Below, piece after piece: positions 1 through 12,600 of a DNA stretch of 64,000 nt. Below the pieces are notes generated by a model. The model ran no database searches. It had not been told where the DNA came from and saw only the letters and a program-made list of their open reading frames with translations. Position 1 is the stretch's first letter, and each line of letters starts with the position of its first letter. The DNA is from Larus michahellis (lineage: Eukaryota; Chordata; Aves; Charadriiformes; Laridae), in contig NC_133898.1 in the NCBI RefSeq assembly GCF_964199755.1, positions 29,825,985 through 29,889,984 on the forward strand, read 5' to 3'. A program made the position numbers and the translations under genes.

Positions 1-502
1 AGGCTGGTCCATGAAGGAGACTGTTATTATTCATGCATAAGTAATTACAGGGCTAGAATGTAGTCATTTAAATAGTTTTCTTTTTCTTAGCTTTTTGTCT
101 TAATGTACCCTTTGTTCGACTTTGGTCCTCTGTGAAAGCGTACTGTTTTTGTGAATGGCTCCTTAGAAGCCAGAGCAGCTCTGTTTCCTCTGTGGTGCAG
201 CAGATGGCAATGCTTCTTCCAAAATGCCTGGATTTCAATTTAGTTCTCATGCTTTAATAACCAGAATCCTGCAAACTAAAGCTGATTTTGGAGACATGTT
301 TGCAGTGAACTTAAACTGTGTTAAGCAGAACACTGTTCCCAGTAACTGAGTATCTGTAACTGTACCTCTAATACATTCCTTATCTAAATTATTCCACCGC
401 CAACTCACTGTATTAGCCTCTCTCCATTGTTCTGACTGCTATGTGTATATTAGATATTAAACTAAGAGGGTATTTCAGAACTTTTCTTTTTTTAATATGC
501 AG

Positions 503-557
503 AAGCTCTACCAGCCTTTTGTAACACCAGAAGAGATAAGATTGCAGCCTTCTCAAG
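503..557 (+). CDS. NSL1: NSL1 antepenultimate coding exon
   Basis: The 55-nt exon follows a pyrimidine-rich acceptor ending at 501-502 and is followed by the donor GTAAAG at 558. It reads KLYQPFVTPEEIRLQPSQ plus one base of the next codon. This aligns with the human segment around LKQYHPVVHPLDLKYDPDP. At 18 codons it is short, but the matching phase with the next exon (G + AT = Asp) supports it. Confidence 0.85.
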
Positions 558-3500
558 GTAAAGATTTTGCGGGGAGGGGAACTGTACTGAGGAAACACTG
601 CCTACCTTACTGGCTAGCTGTAAACGCTTAAGAAGCTTTCTTTAAACTTGTTTAAAATTATTGACTGTTGAAATAATTAAATAAAGCAGCTAGAAATTTG
701 TCATAACTGAATGTGTTGGAGCATCAGTTTGTTGTACCCGTTTCTCCTCTTCTGAGTGCTGTCTGCTGTTAGGTGCTGTACTTAAAAGCAAAAGCTGGCC
801 ACTGTGTGGGTGTTGGGTAGAAATTGTCCCAGAGCTACCTTCAATAGGTTTTCTTACTTCTTTAATCACCGCTAGTGGAGGCCAGATAGGGAACTAGATG
901 GATCGCTGACATTATACTTTGACCGTTCTTGTGTTTCCTTTTACACGAATACTAGAAATTCTTCAGTCTCTCTTCCTAATCAGTCAGTTTCTTCAGGGAA
1001 TTGAAAGCAGTTGTGTAGTACTCAGTGATGGCAGTGTTGACTCTCCTAACTTCCAAAGTAGGCATCAAATTTTGTCCTGCCTGCGTCATTTGTAAGTGTT
1101 GATGAAAAAGAAAACCACAAACAACATCCTAAGTTTGCGACATGCTTCTGAAAGATTCCTTGTACAAACTCCTTGGAAGAGGGTGGTGTATTTTGTAGTT
1201 GGTGATTGGAATGTGCTTTTTTGAGGCTGGCCTTAAGAAATTGAAAGTTTTGTCTTGCCTGTTTTTAAGTATTGAAAGATGACAAAATTTACCAATGCTG
1301 TTCTGAGTTGAGAAGCGTGGTTGCGGAGCCCTCACGATGGGTTACTGCACATGATATAAAGCTGGTGTAACAAGCAGTGGTGTTAACGTTTGAGAAGCTG
1401 AGCTTAGTCTTCCAGTTCTCACCCTGCTGATCTGACTTCACTCTAGGCATCATTTCCTCTTTGTAAACAGGAGACATTGCTTCCAGAAATGCCAGCCTGT
1501 GCAGCAAAGCAGCTAAAAGGGGCAGTAAACAGTGTCACTTCATAGCTGCGTTTCTTTTGGTTTCTGGTGTCCAGATCTGTGTTTTTCTGATGTGAATTAA
1601 CTACTTCTTGTAAGTTAGTAACAGCTTACACTATGGTATTGCCTTTTTAGGTTTGGTAACAGCGAAGTCCTAGACAATATAGCATAGAGTTTGTGCTGAA
1701 TTTTAGTATTATGTAGTCTTTGGGAAGCTTATGTATCCCAGTTTAGCAAGCACAGTGGCCAGAAACCAAAAATGTTTAGATTACTCAATACCTTTCATTT
1801 CCTTTTTTCATTTCCCTATGTTTTGGAAAGCCTTCAACACTGAGGAATATAATGCTGTCCATGTCAAGCTGAACTCCTGCAGGCAAATTTCATTTAACTG
1901 TGTGTCAGTCTTTCTGTATAACTGGAGTAATCCAAGTAATTATTTTTACTTTTACTAAACTCCCTCCCTGCTATTTCATAGGGTCACCAGTCTTTTAATC
2001 CCAATACTCTACAAAGAATCCTCCATTATAGACATATCCTTTTAGAGAATGTCCATTCATAGACCTCTGTGGTGTGGTCAGAGAGGCTGCTGTAGGACTG
2101 GTTTTCCTTCCAAACTCTGAATGATGGTGAATTTTAGCATCCATGTTCATACATGGATTGTGCGTTCCTAAACCGTGTCTGATCAGCATATTGGGCATGC
2201 GGAGAGACAATTTAACAAAACACGGTCTCTTGCTGCTTACTACGTTTCACCAGGGGATCACTGTCACCCTGTGCTAGAATACAGTGATGGACTAACATGG
2301 TATCCTGCAGAAAAATAATAGTAGTGGAGGCGAAGCTGCATAGTTCCCAGGAGCAGGCTCACTTATCTGCTGATTTTAAGTTTTTGTTGATGGCGTAGCA
2401 TTGCAGACAGAATAACGGTGGACAACATGCAAAACAGTTTTATAATAATTTAAAGAGTTTAACTCTTGAGTAAAGAATTAATCGTCAAAAATGTATATTG
2501 TGTTGATGATCTTATCATATTGTTAATGCAATTAAACATATGCCATTTTCCCCCAGTATTCTGCACCTACTTCACTGTTCCTGAAAGCTTCTTTTTCTTT
2601 CTTTTCTTATTAAGCCAGAAGAATTAATGCAGTTCATGTTGTTTACACTTGGTTCTTTTTTATTCTTGGTGTTAATGCTTGGTAAGTTAAGCTAGGAGAA
2701 AAATGTAGCCTTTATTGTAAAAGCTGACTTGTTGGAGCTCTAACATTATTTCCATCCGTCTCCCCTCCCCTTAAAATGGGTTTCCTTCATCTCATTTTCT
2801 CCACAGTTATGTTTATTCTACTTCTTTCGTGCAGTATCATCAAATGTAATATGAGCTTGAAGGGTTTGAAAACAGATCTTTTCTTTGTATTTTCCTTTAT
2901 AACTGTTCCCTTCCTTTACGTCATATACTGTCTTTGTGTCTCATGTTTTGTTTAAGCTGTAGGTTTTCTAGTGAAGAACTTTGTGGCTTGCTATAATTGA
3001 GACTTCTAGGCGCTGCTACATTTTGAGTGATAAAGAGTAATCATAGTAAGATAAAACATACAAGCTGTTGTCCTCAGTGCTATAATGAAAGGGTTGTGTT
3101 GTAGGTTTAGGTTTTACACAGGGACTCTACTGCTTTTCTGTCCAATTTCTAAGAAGTCAATAGCAACTATTGGGCGGGCGGATTTTGTTTCAGAGGTTTA
3201 TTTGGGCTTTATGTTTTTCTGTAGATGCTTACATCACAGATTTGAAGCAGGTGACAGAAATGGCATCCAAAGAGATTGGTGCGGCAATGAAGGTGAGATC
3301 TCTGTGTGCTCCAAGAGGATACTTTTTATTTTCTTGATGTGAGAACATGTCATGAAACAGGAGTTCTAACTCATCTTGGTTATGGTTTTGTACAAAAAAA
3401 GCCTGCGTGTGTATTTTTGGAAGCAAGTACCTCTTTAGGTTTGGACTGCTGAAGTTGTATCTGTAAAGCATTCCCCCTCTCATGGTAGTAAGGAAGATAT

Positions 3501-4180
3501 CCCTGTGGCAATGGGAACTATTTTTTACAGAGATTTTAGTACCTGAAGCATGTGGAAAATAAAACATCTTTTGAAGACCTGTACAACTTGATAGAACATG
3601 TGACATTTGTTACTTCAGTACCAGCTTAGACATGAACCATGGTGTTCCTGTGATACTTACTCAGCTTAAAGACGTAATGAAGGAACATTTAAACTCTGTA
3701 TACTCTTTGCATGGCTTGTGAGTGCAGACCCTGGTCACTATTAGGCTGGTAGCTCTGACTTCCCAACCTTCACCTGCCATCCTAAGGATCATCTCTGCAG
3801 ACACTGAAGCTTTTGTGTCTGTCAGATCTAATTAACACATTTCATTCATTGTAACTGTTACTTTCCCATGTAACTTGAGGTACTTGGGTTTGTTTTTGCA
3901 GTCTCTCCCAGCACTAATAGAAAGAGCAGAAGGTTTTTCCCAAGCGTTAACTTGGCAACCAACCTTGGAACTCAGCAAGCTGCGGCAAGAAGTCTTTGCT
4001 GGTTGCAAGGCGAAGGAGGAAAAGAATGTCCAAAATCTCATATCACCAGGAGAAGTCACACCAACAGATGCTGATACCAGGAAAAATCCTTGTGTTTTGC
4101 TAAAAAGAAAAAAAGCTGCAGATTCACCAACAAGAAGACGCTACCCGCTTCGACGCAGGAAAATTGCTCTCAGTGCATGA
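503..4180 (+). CDS. NSL1: NSL1, MIS12 kinetochore complex subunit (3' part; three coding exons)
   Basis: Joining 503-557, 3225-3292 and 3902-4180 gives the C-terminal 133 residues of NSL1. NSL1 is a subunit of the MIS12 complex, which links centromeric chromatin to KNL1 and NDC80 at the outer kinetochore. Recognition rests on alignment from memory with human NSL1: the block around KEIGAAMKSLPALIERAEGF corresponds to human KEISEAMKSLPALIEQGEGF, and the end RRRYPLRRRKIAL to human RKWYPLRPKKINL. That basic tail is the part known to contact KNL1. Exon phases agree (0, then 1/2, then 0) and all junctions are GT-AG. The 5' exons, roughly the first half of the protein, lie left of the window. The stop is at 4178-4180. 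No frameshift or premature stop is visible, so the gene looks functional. Confidence 0.95.
558..3224 (+). other. NSL1: NSL1 intron (2.67 kb)
   Basis: The intron has a GTAAAG donor at 558 and a TAG acceptor at 3222-3224. It is AT-rich and contains only short open frames with no recognisable product. I see no repeat family or RNA gene in it. The shorter intron at 3293-3901 is likewise featureless, and 1-502 is the tail of the preceding intron. Confidence 0.8.
3225..3292 (+). CDS. NSL1: NSL1 penultimate coding exon
   Basis: The 68-nt exon runs from the acceptor TTTTTCTGTAG (AG at 3223-3224) to the donor GTGAGA at 3293. It encodes the second and third bases of an Asp codon, then AYITDLKQVTEMASKEIGAAMK, part of the helical coiled-coil region of NSL1. 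It ends in phase 0 and joins directly to SLPALIE in the next exon, as in human. Confidence 0.93.
3902..4180 (+). CDS. NSL1: NSL1 last coding exon with C-terminal KNL1-binding tail
   Basis: The exon begins after the acceptor TTTGCAG (AG at 3900-3901) and encodes 92 residues plus TGA at 4178-4180. SLPALIERAEGFSQAL is the conserved start. An acidic, threonine-containing linker (about codons 45-70) leads to a strongly basic end with three arginine clusters around a YPLR motif. In human NSL1 the corresponding tail binds the RWD domains of KNL1. The extra arginines relative to human (RRRYPLRRRK) are lineage variation rather than damage. Confidence 0.95.
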   Translation, partial: SLPALIERAEGFSQALTWQPTLELSKLRQEVFAGCKAKEEKNVQNLISPGEVTPTDADTRKNPCVLLKRKKAADSPTRRRYPLRRRKIALSA

Positions 4181-4995
4181 ATTTCTCATTTGGTATTTTC
4201 AGATTGGAAACTCAGTTGTACTCTTGTTCAGTGCACTCAGTCTTTTTTTCTTAAACCTTCGTCTCCCTCTAATTTTAGTGCTATACATGGGAGCTTCCTT
4301 AATTATCTTGTCTTTGCTCTTTTTAAATATTTCCATTTTTACTGTCATACCGATGGTATATGAAAGCCTGTGCGTACCAGTAACATCTGATATCCAACAA
4401 GTACATTTGCTGATTAACACTCATTTCTTTGCTCTTTTATTACAGCATTTAGCTTGAGTCCTCATGCTTCTCAGAGTTGTGCACATGCTTTATGTACATG
4501 GGCAGTCTTTTAGTAAACCACTAAATGCTCGTTTACATTAAGCATGCACCTTCATTTATTACTGAGGTGGGTGGGTATTTTTTTATAAATAAATGAAAAA
4601 GAAATTCACACTGGAGCGTATTGAAAACACCAAATTTGATATGATGTTACAGTTTTTAGAAAATCCATGCACAAATGTGACACTGGTCCCTGCTATTCCA
4701 CCTTTCCTGCATTTAGGTCAGCTGGACTTATTTATGGTCCTGTTTGTTTAAACTTGGATTTTTAGTAATTGTATATATTTACTTGCAGTGTGCCCTTCTG
4801 GACAAGGATTTGACCATGCACATCTTACCATCTGGTATTTTGTTTCATGTAATGCAATTATGCTGTCTGGGGTTTTCCGGGACAATATTTCTGCAAATTA
4901 ACAGGATTTTGACTTGGGTCATGTACGCATTTGTGATGTTTCCCTGAGCTTTAAAGATCATTATAGGCTACCAATAAATGGTATTAAGTTGAGCT
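4181..4995 (+). other. NSL1: NSL1 3' UTR (end estimated)
   Basis: AT-rich sequence downstream of the NSL1 stop. AATAAA signals occur at 4588-4593 and 4973-4978. The second is followed by a T-rich stretch near 5004-5017 and is the more likely main cleavage signal. The open frames here are short and look like chance. The true mRNA end cannot be fixed without transcript data. Confidence 0.5.
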
Positions 4996-7900
4996 AGCTT
5001 ACTTTTTTTTTTTTTCCTTTACACATTAGTACTTAGGCAATTGCACAGAAGTACTAAATTGAGTTGTGCCTTAACCGTTCATAACTTTTTCTGGTTTATG
5101 ATCGCATGTGCTTGCAGTAAAATACTCATGTCTAATATTTAACGTATTTCTTACACAGTAAATGGAGGGGTTTTTTTAGAAGCTGTATTAATGAAATGTA
5201 CTGTGGTAAGAAGATAGGTCCAACTTAATGTCTAAAAGACTGAAAATTTTCAAGAAAACTTGATAGATTTTAGCATTTGTTTTATAAAGGTGAGCATCTG
5301 TACTGAAACTTTGTGTATTTAATCATATGTAAATATTTGTTTCCTGTCGCTCTTGTATGTACAAATATGTGTTTTTATACAAAGTAAATTAAATCAATTA
5401 AGGAAGATCAAAGTTTCAGATAATGTTGTCAGTTCTAATCCTGGAATAGATGGTGACTGAACAGTGCGTGTACTTCAGAAGACATCTGTGATAAATTTTG
5501 GCTCGAGTAACTGAAGTAGTTCCATTTACCGCCTTTGAACTCACAACTGTTATTAATCTCAGGGCTACAAAGCGTCTAATGTAAGAGAGGACAGGATGTG
5601 AGAGGGACTGGAGCGGCGAAGCTGTGGAACGTGTGAGTGGGACGGTTTTTCACACAGCAACTCGCTATTCTGGTGGCTTTGAGTACGTGTGCTCCATGCT
5701 GCCGTGAAAATCCCCACCATGGCTTTCTTCACCGAGATCCACAGATACTCTTTAGTCTGAGTGTTCCTAGAATAAGGTGACCCCTGCAAGATTTTGCATG
5801 GCTACCATTATAGTATTTGAATGTTTTTTGTGTTAATAGGAAGATTCCCTGCTAGTCTGTATGAATAATGATTGGCAAGTACAGAAAATAGCTAGGAACA
5901 GGCACATCTCTCTGAAGAGGTCCTATCAAAAACGGACAAGGTAGGACGAATGCCTTAAGAAATAAGGAGGGAGAGCACCGTGGATTAAGACTTAATAAGC
6001 GAATTAATGAATTCCCCCTACGGTGCATGTTAGCGTTAAGAGATTGCAGAACGGTTGGTGCGCATGGGATTTGATGGAAGAGGGATCAGGTGCCCTGAGC
6101 TAGGGCAGTCGGGCCTTCTGCTGTGGCCCTGGTTTCAACCGCAGCTGGGTGGAAAAAGAAGACCAACGCGTCTGGAAATGCTCGCCACATCAATAGTGTA
6201 AAGAAGTATGAAGAAAACAACAAGATTCCAAATACAGCATATAAACTGTGATTTTACAAATCTGATGGCTACTTTTGGCCCATCGGCACTGGAAGGTGTC
6301 AGAGGACCTTCCTTTAAATGCAAGTTCTGTGATGAGCTAAACTCGACACTTGATGTTCAGCTGCTTGTTGAATGATTATTAAAAATTTCTACAGCAAGTG
6401 ATCTCTGCAACTAGCCCCACCTGGGATCTGTTCTTCCCACTAGCAGAAATATATAAAATACTTCATTTTTTCCCATTCCAGTAGCCTTTTGTCCTTCAGT
6501 TAACTTTTCATAGAAATCAGCAGTGTTGTGCAAGACAAGCGTCTAATCGGGCTTCTACTGAAATGTCACAACATCCAAACTTCTTATTTTTAACTCGAGG
6601 CGAATTGGTGTTGCATCAAGAAATGTCTGGTAGTTTTTCTTTATATAGCCCTTGAATTTTGTAAGACAGCTCAATGGTGATGGATGCTCGGGAACATTTG
6701 CAAAGCACGTTTGAATTCCTTGGCTTTTTGGGGTGAGGTGGAACGTCTCGCTGTTTGTCAGCCTGTACTGTTGCTCGTGAGGCTGGGCCATCCCTACCCA
6801 AGAAAAACTTGCGAATTGGAGCGATGTCCACGCACATGCTTGCTGCGTGTAGTTGCTGAACAAAGAGGATTGCAAACAAAGGGGATTGCAAACAGTGTGC
6901 TGGGAAGCTTCTCTTTCAGAAATCATCATGTGGACACCGATGCCTGTTTGGAAGCTCGGTTGCGCTGGTCCTCTGAAACCCTGTTCCGATACGTGCCATT
7001 CTTCAGAAGAGCCAGGCCATGCTGAGCTGCGTTCCGCCACTCTAAGTCTGCATGTGTGTAGGCTGCTTCAGGGCAGACAAAAATCACTGATAAACTGCCA
7101 TTATAAAATGTAAACTCAGCTGACTAGACTGCTTTCTGGGCTTGTTTTCTCTCCTGCATAGAAACGCTCTGCCTTTACTGCTGCGTTACCTGGAATTACT
7201 GTGTAGGCATTTCTACAGATGTACCAGAGATAGCTTTAGTACCGAGCAGAAACTTGTTCCCACAAGCAAATTCTGACTTTTCATTTCCTTTGCCACTTTG
7301 AACAAGAGCAGACTGTACTCAGGCTCAAGGGGACCGTCCCGTGACTTGTCCCATACTCGTGGGATCCCAGAAACCTTACTCTACAGCTGCCGGGCGTTGT
7401 TTGATGAAGTAGATATTTATGCAGTACTAATAAATTCTTGGTAAGCTGCTGAGACTTGATGCTGTTAGCCTGCTTGTGCAGTTGCCATTAACGGCAGCGT
7501 TATTCTTGGAAAAGCACGAGAGCTTGGTGTGGGGTCAGTTCGAAGTCTCTCTGTGGAAGGGGGCTTTTTTTCCTGCAGATGGCTCTGAAGGGCTGTTGAG
7601 GTATTTTGTCCGCATCGTTCATAGATTTTATTGCAAGAGAATATACCTGTTGCCTGAGTTTATGAAAACACTGTTTACTTCAACTGTGCTTAAGTTACAA
7701 AAGCAGCAAGGAGCCCAGCGCTCTGTTTTTAAGCAACTGCCCCAAGGAAGTCTTTGCTCGTGTCCATATTTCTACTCGTTTTCTGTAACTGTGTGATGTG
7801 TAGTTAATGCAAAATTGGACTGTTTCAAAGGAGCGGTTGAGAGCAATTCACCCTCTAATCGCTCACCGCCTGGCGGCCAGGGCTGCCTTCCAGGAGATGG

Positions 7901-8850
7901 TGGTTTGGATCCTCTCAGCTGGAGAACTGCGCTGAACCCACAACTTCTGCTGCCTCCATGAGAACCCCCTTGGTGAGCATCCTCGCATTGCCACGTTGGA
8001 CGACAGGGGAAGGGAGAAGCAAGGCTGCTTTTAAAGAAACCAGAGGGCTGGGAACATCCTGAAAGATGTTTGGGAGACCCAGCGCAGGTAAGGTCAGGGT
8101 GATGGAGAAGATGGAAGATGGAGACATAAGCTGCTTTGAGGTGGAACAGCTGGGGAGAAGGGAAATCCAGCTCGGGTTTTCCAGTAATGCTGGTGGTCCC
8201 AGAGCCTGCCAGGAAACCCGTGGCAGAGCGCAGACCTTGGTTTGACTCTTGGGCTCATGGGCAGTGTGGTTCTCTCACCTTCAGCATGAACTGTGAGCCA
8301 GACCTTCCTGAAAGGATGGTCTATATTTACTCAGTTTGCAAACTTTGTAACCTCATCTTTGTCTGAGCTGGATGACTCAAACTTCTCAGGAAACCAGAAA
8401 AATAGGGAAGTATTCGATTTATTAAGATACCTGGGGCTTTATGACTGCCTGCCCTGCAGCTTGGGGGTACGTCACCCTCCTGGCATGGATTTGCCCCTGT
8501 GAGTTGAGCAGAGCCGGGAGTGCCGTTAGTTGCCATATACAAATGCACCTACGGTAGAGTGAGGATGTTGCTGAAGTACCTGTCGGTGCAAACACCTTCC
8601 TTCCCTTCAGAGCGAGGGCCAAGATAACGGTTCCATTAAAACGTAAGGAAAATGTTTGGAGGGGTAAAAGAAACGCTGTTCAGTCTGTTAAAATGCTCCC
8701 CTCAGAACGGTTGAACAGAGACATTTTTGTCTGCGGCAACTGTGTTCTCAGCGATCCTTGTCCTTCGCCTTTACAAGAAGCCCGTGGCATTTCCTTATTA
8801 TTTAAAGGAACAGGGCGAGTAGCGAAAGCGAAAATCGCTGTATCCCAGCA
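4996..8850. other. NSL1-BATF3 intergenic region, nothing recognised
   Basis: Both strands contain only short open frames. The longest, 161 codons on the minus strand at 6555-7040, overlaps other chance frames and matches nothing I know. No tRNA, CR1 end or tandem repeat stands out. Composition shifts gradually from AT-rich to mixed towards the BATF3 CpG island. Confidence 0.6.
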
Positions 8851-9613
8851 CCGATGCCGTGTCCTCACGCCCGTGAACCCGCAGCTGAGCCGGCTGTCAC
8901 CTCGCTGGAGCTCACGCCGCTTTTGAGAGCCCATGTCGCAGGAGCGCGGCGGGCAGGAGCGGCCGGGGGTGAGCCGGCCCCGAGCACCGGGGGGAGCGGG
9001 GGTCGCCGCGGCAGGGGTGTGCCGGCTACCGGGGGGCAGCCCGGCCTCCCCGCCCCGCCGCCGGGAGGGGATGTGGGGAGAAGAGAAAGCACGGGGCGGT
9101 TATTTCTGCAGGCGAAAGCATAAGTCGGGTCGCCCGGAGGGGCGCCGGCCCCCGGGGCTGGGGCTCTCCGAGGGATTTTCAGGCGGCTCCTGCCCACCAG
9201 CGCCGTGCCCCGGGGGTGCGGGCTTTCCCCCGGTTCCCGGGGGCTGAGCCGACCCCGCGGTCTCGGGGGACGGGGCGCTCTTGCCGGCGCGGGGGGCTCA
9301 GCCCCAGGGGGACGCAGTGCGGGATGGGGGGTCGGGGGAGTCCCGGGGTTCCCGGTTCCCCGGGCGCGGCGCCACTGCCGCCGGGCGCCATGTGCCGGCC
9401 ATGCGGGCGGCGGGGCGGCCCGGAGCGGGGCTCCCGCGGCGGGACGGCGGCTCCGCCCCCGGGCCGGGGGGGTGCCAGGTGCCGGGGCGTCCCGGGGCGG
9501 TGCGTCCCCCTGCCCCGCTCCGCCCCGGCCCGCCCTGACCTCCCCTCGCTTCCCACCCCTCGGCGGGCCGGGGGAGCCCAGCGGCGCCCCGGGGCGGCTC
9601 CGCAGCCGGCGGG

Positions 9614-9697
9614 ATGTCGTGCGCCGTCCCGGTGGCGGCGGCGGCGGCGGGGGGCAGCGCTCTGCCCCGGAGCGGGGCGGCCGAGGGCAGCCATCAG
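9614..9697 (+). CDS. BATF3: BATF3 coding exon 1
   Basis: The 28-codon exon starts at an ATG with G at -3 and ends at the donor GTAGGG (9698). It encodes a low-complexity N-terminus, MSCAVPV followed by a run of five alanines from a GGC-type repeat. The sequence diverges from human after MS, which is normal for this region. The ATG was chosen because it lies in frame with exon 2, has a usable donor, and gives near-human length. Confidence 0.85.
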
Positions 9698-12600
9698 GTA
9701 GGGGCAGGGCGGCGGGGCTCGGGCGGGCGGGCACATGGGGCTGAGTCACGCCGCGGGCAGCGCCGGTGCCCGCTCCCCCCCCTCCCCGAAGGGCATCGGC
9801 CCTTCCCTTCCCGGGAGGCGTCTGTGGTGCCGGCTCTTCCAAGTAGGAGAGCGGGCGAACCGCCGGCGGCACACGGCGCGGTCAGCGGGAGGGGAGCGGG
9901 GCCGCTCCGCCGGCAGCCGGTGCGGGGGCAGCGGGAGCCCGGCTTTCCTCGCCGCCTCTCGCACCTCGGTCCCCTCGTTCGCCCTGGGGCGAGGCAGGTG
10001 TAAAACGCCGGCCGCCGGGCAGAGCGGGAGCGCGGGTGGCGGGGGGTGCCCGGGATCCCCCATCAGCGGTACAGCGGGGGCCCGCGGGGCTCTGCAGCAT
10101 CTCTCTGCCGGCTTCCACCCCTCCGCCCCGGTCCCCACCCGCGCAGCGGGGCAGGGGGACGCGCTGCCCTTTGCGGGCACCGTGCGGTCCGTGGGGCAGG
10201 GGCTGTGAAACTGGGAGTACGCGCTCATGCTCGGCAACCCTTATACACCTGACTTCGGGCGTCTCCGTGCGCACCTTAAAAAAACGGTGAGATGTTTCTG
10301 GCTTATGTCTTCCAGAGTCATGAAGAAGATGACAGGAAGGTAAGGAGGAGAGAAAAAAATCGAGTTGCTGCACAGAGGAGCCGGAAGAAGCAAACTCAGA
10401 AAGCAGATAAACTTCACGAGGTGAATGGGTACTTGATGTTTTGCAGGCACGGCTTGGGTACCGAGTGCGGGACTTTACAAGAAGTGGGACTTCTTAAGCA
10501 GATGTGGGCCTGTCTTCACGCTAATCCAGCTGAGAGAGCTGTGGGTGTGAGGCAGAGACAGGCGCGCTGCAGGGGGCCTGGTCGGGAACTCCCGGACACT
10601 GATGCTCACGTTGGATGGTGCAGCTCTGCCATCGGTGACACTGCCAGGGAGAGACATGCGGTCCTGCCCTCACTTCACCCACCTTCTTCTGCTATTCCTG
10701 TGACCACCCAGTGAACTGGATCACAGGGCTCCTCTGGGCTAAAACAAACCCATTTTCTTGGGTAAGCTTGTCACGTTTGCTGTGGCAGTGGATGAATTCT
10801 TGCTGCCTTACGAGGAAGAAGGCGATGGAGGAGGAGGGGACCATGCTGCTTAGTGGCAGTGCTGGCTTAAGTCAATTCTAAAACTGTGATGTGAGACAGA
10901 AATACCCAGTTGAAAAGGCTTCTTAGGAACTTCAAAACCTCCAAGCGTGAGAGCTCAGTTCAGTTGGCTGTTATACTTGTATGCTCTGATAAGTAACAGT
11001 GGGTGTTTCCAAAAAACCATGAAAGTAACTGATTCTTCCAGCTTAATACTTCTTCTCAATATCACAATGTGGTGCAGTTTTCTTGTGTCCCCAGTGTAAA
11101 CGCTGGAGGACAGGAATCCCCTTTCTCTGGTTTTGGATGTTACCTTGCACAACAGTGCTTTTGTTGCAGCCGGGGCTCTTGGGGTAAGTGTTAGTTCTGC
11201 TGCTGCGATTGTGGCTGAGTCAGTTGTTCAGCTCTAGAGGTTCATCACAGGCTCTTCTCTTTCTCAGTGTGGAAGGATCTGCCAACAGTCAGCAGAGGCC
11301 AAGAGGGACAGTGTGGGGAGTTTTGGGTTTGGTTTTTCCCAGATCTCCTCTGAGTCAGCGCCTGAGAAAGCCAGGTGCAGGGTACTTCTGGAAAGGGGTA
11401 ACCCCTGGCTTTTGTGGAATCGTCTCTGGGCAGAAATGATTTTGTGGAATCGTTTTGTTCTGCAGCCTCTTTGATGTTCCTCCTCGACTCGAGGATCTTC
11501 CTCATGCTGGGAATCTTCATTCTCGGGCATGCAGGTTTTGCCAGATGCAGGCAGATCTGGTTGAATAGTCATTCGTTCTTAGCGAGAACAATTTGATAGT
11601 CTCATCTCTGAAAATGGGACAGAGCAATGGGAGAGTAACACTTACTCCAAAACCAAACCCCATGGGGTTTGGGGCAACAAGAGGTGAGCAGAGCCAGAGT
11701 CAGGGATGGACAACTTTGCTGGAGTTGGCTACAGCAATGTGGTAGGAGGACCATGCCTGTTCTACTCTGTGGGTGAGAGGTGGTGGCTGGTGGAAGGGTG
11801 TGAGGGGGAGCAAGGGGATCCAAACTCCTGCAGCAAAGGGCAGCAGAGGCAGCGCCAGGCTGCCCAGAGGAGCATTGCGTGAGAGGCTCTCCCTGCTGCC
11901 TGGTAAACGGGCCTTTTAAGGCATGTGTAGGCTTTGAAGTTTGGTCTGAAGCTTTCCAAGGGAGGTGAGATTGAGTGGGTGAGTGTTGAGCCCTAGGCCA
12001 GCAGCGAGGTGCAGACACCTGCAGGTTTTCCGTGGGCTGGCTCTGAACCTCTAAGTCTCTTCTCTTTGGGATGAGAAATCTTGACAGCAGGGACACTTGA
12101 CACATGCAGTTATCAAAAAATGTGACACGCGAGTCTCACATCCGTCACAGATGTATGCTGTAGAGCATCTCAAAACTCCCCTGCAGTTAATAGCAGCTTA
12201 TTCATTGCCAGAGAACCCTTAGCTCAAAAGCAGCTGGGGTCAGGGATAACCAAGGCAGTGGTCAGGCCTTCTGGTGACAAAGTGGGGTTGGGAACAAGCT
12301 GGCATGATGCTCCCCTCCTCGTGTTCCTGAGTTTCCAGGCATCTGAGCAGGTGCCTACAAGCCCTGGCTGAGCTGGAGGAGCCCAACTGGCTCCGGGCAT
12401 GTTGTGCTAGGTGTCCATCTCAGCCAGCACCTGGGTAAATGGCCTTTCCCTGCAGTGGCCCGAGGCAGGGGCTGCCCTTTCCTCACCAGCAATGCCAGGC
12501 ACTGGGTTTTCCCAGCACCTAGCTGCACTGGGTGCTTTCATTTTCTCTGCTCTGACAGTGCACAGCTGCCCTGCTTGGCCCTTCATAGCAGAGGTGGCCC

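Larger units (their letters stand above)
8850..10225. promoter_or_regulatory. BATF3: CpG island spanning BATF3 promoter, exon 1 and start of intron 1
   Basis: About 1.4 kb of very GC-rich, CpG-dense sequence contrasts sharply with the flanking AT-rich DNA. It covers the BATF3 ATG at 9614 and much of intron 1. No TATA box is visible just upstream of the ATG, so a dispersed CpG-type promoter is inferred. The transcription start cannot be placed. The long open frames on both strands here (up to 335 codons) are by-products of high GC content. Confidence 0.8.

Noticed and set aside
6555-7040. 161-codon minus-strand frame between NSL1 and BATF3
   Set aside because: Overlaps several alternative frames on both strands and resembles no protein I know.
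8865-9872. 335-codon minus-strand open frame over the BATF3 CpG island (with several overlapping long frames on both strands)
   Set aside because: Pro/Arg/Gly/Ala-rich product typical of stop-poor GC-rich DNA. It overlaps the real BATF3 exon 1 and shows no known domain.
10292-10714. Continuous 140-codon frame through BATF3 exon 2 as a separate gene
   Set aside because: Only residues encoded by 10316-10420 are bZIP. The rest is intron read-through past a good donor.
11602-12105. 167-codon minus-strand frame in BATF3 intron 2
   Set aside because: No recognisable family, biased composition, and no splice or promoter support.
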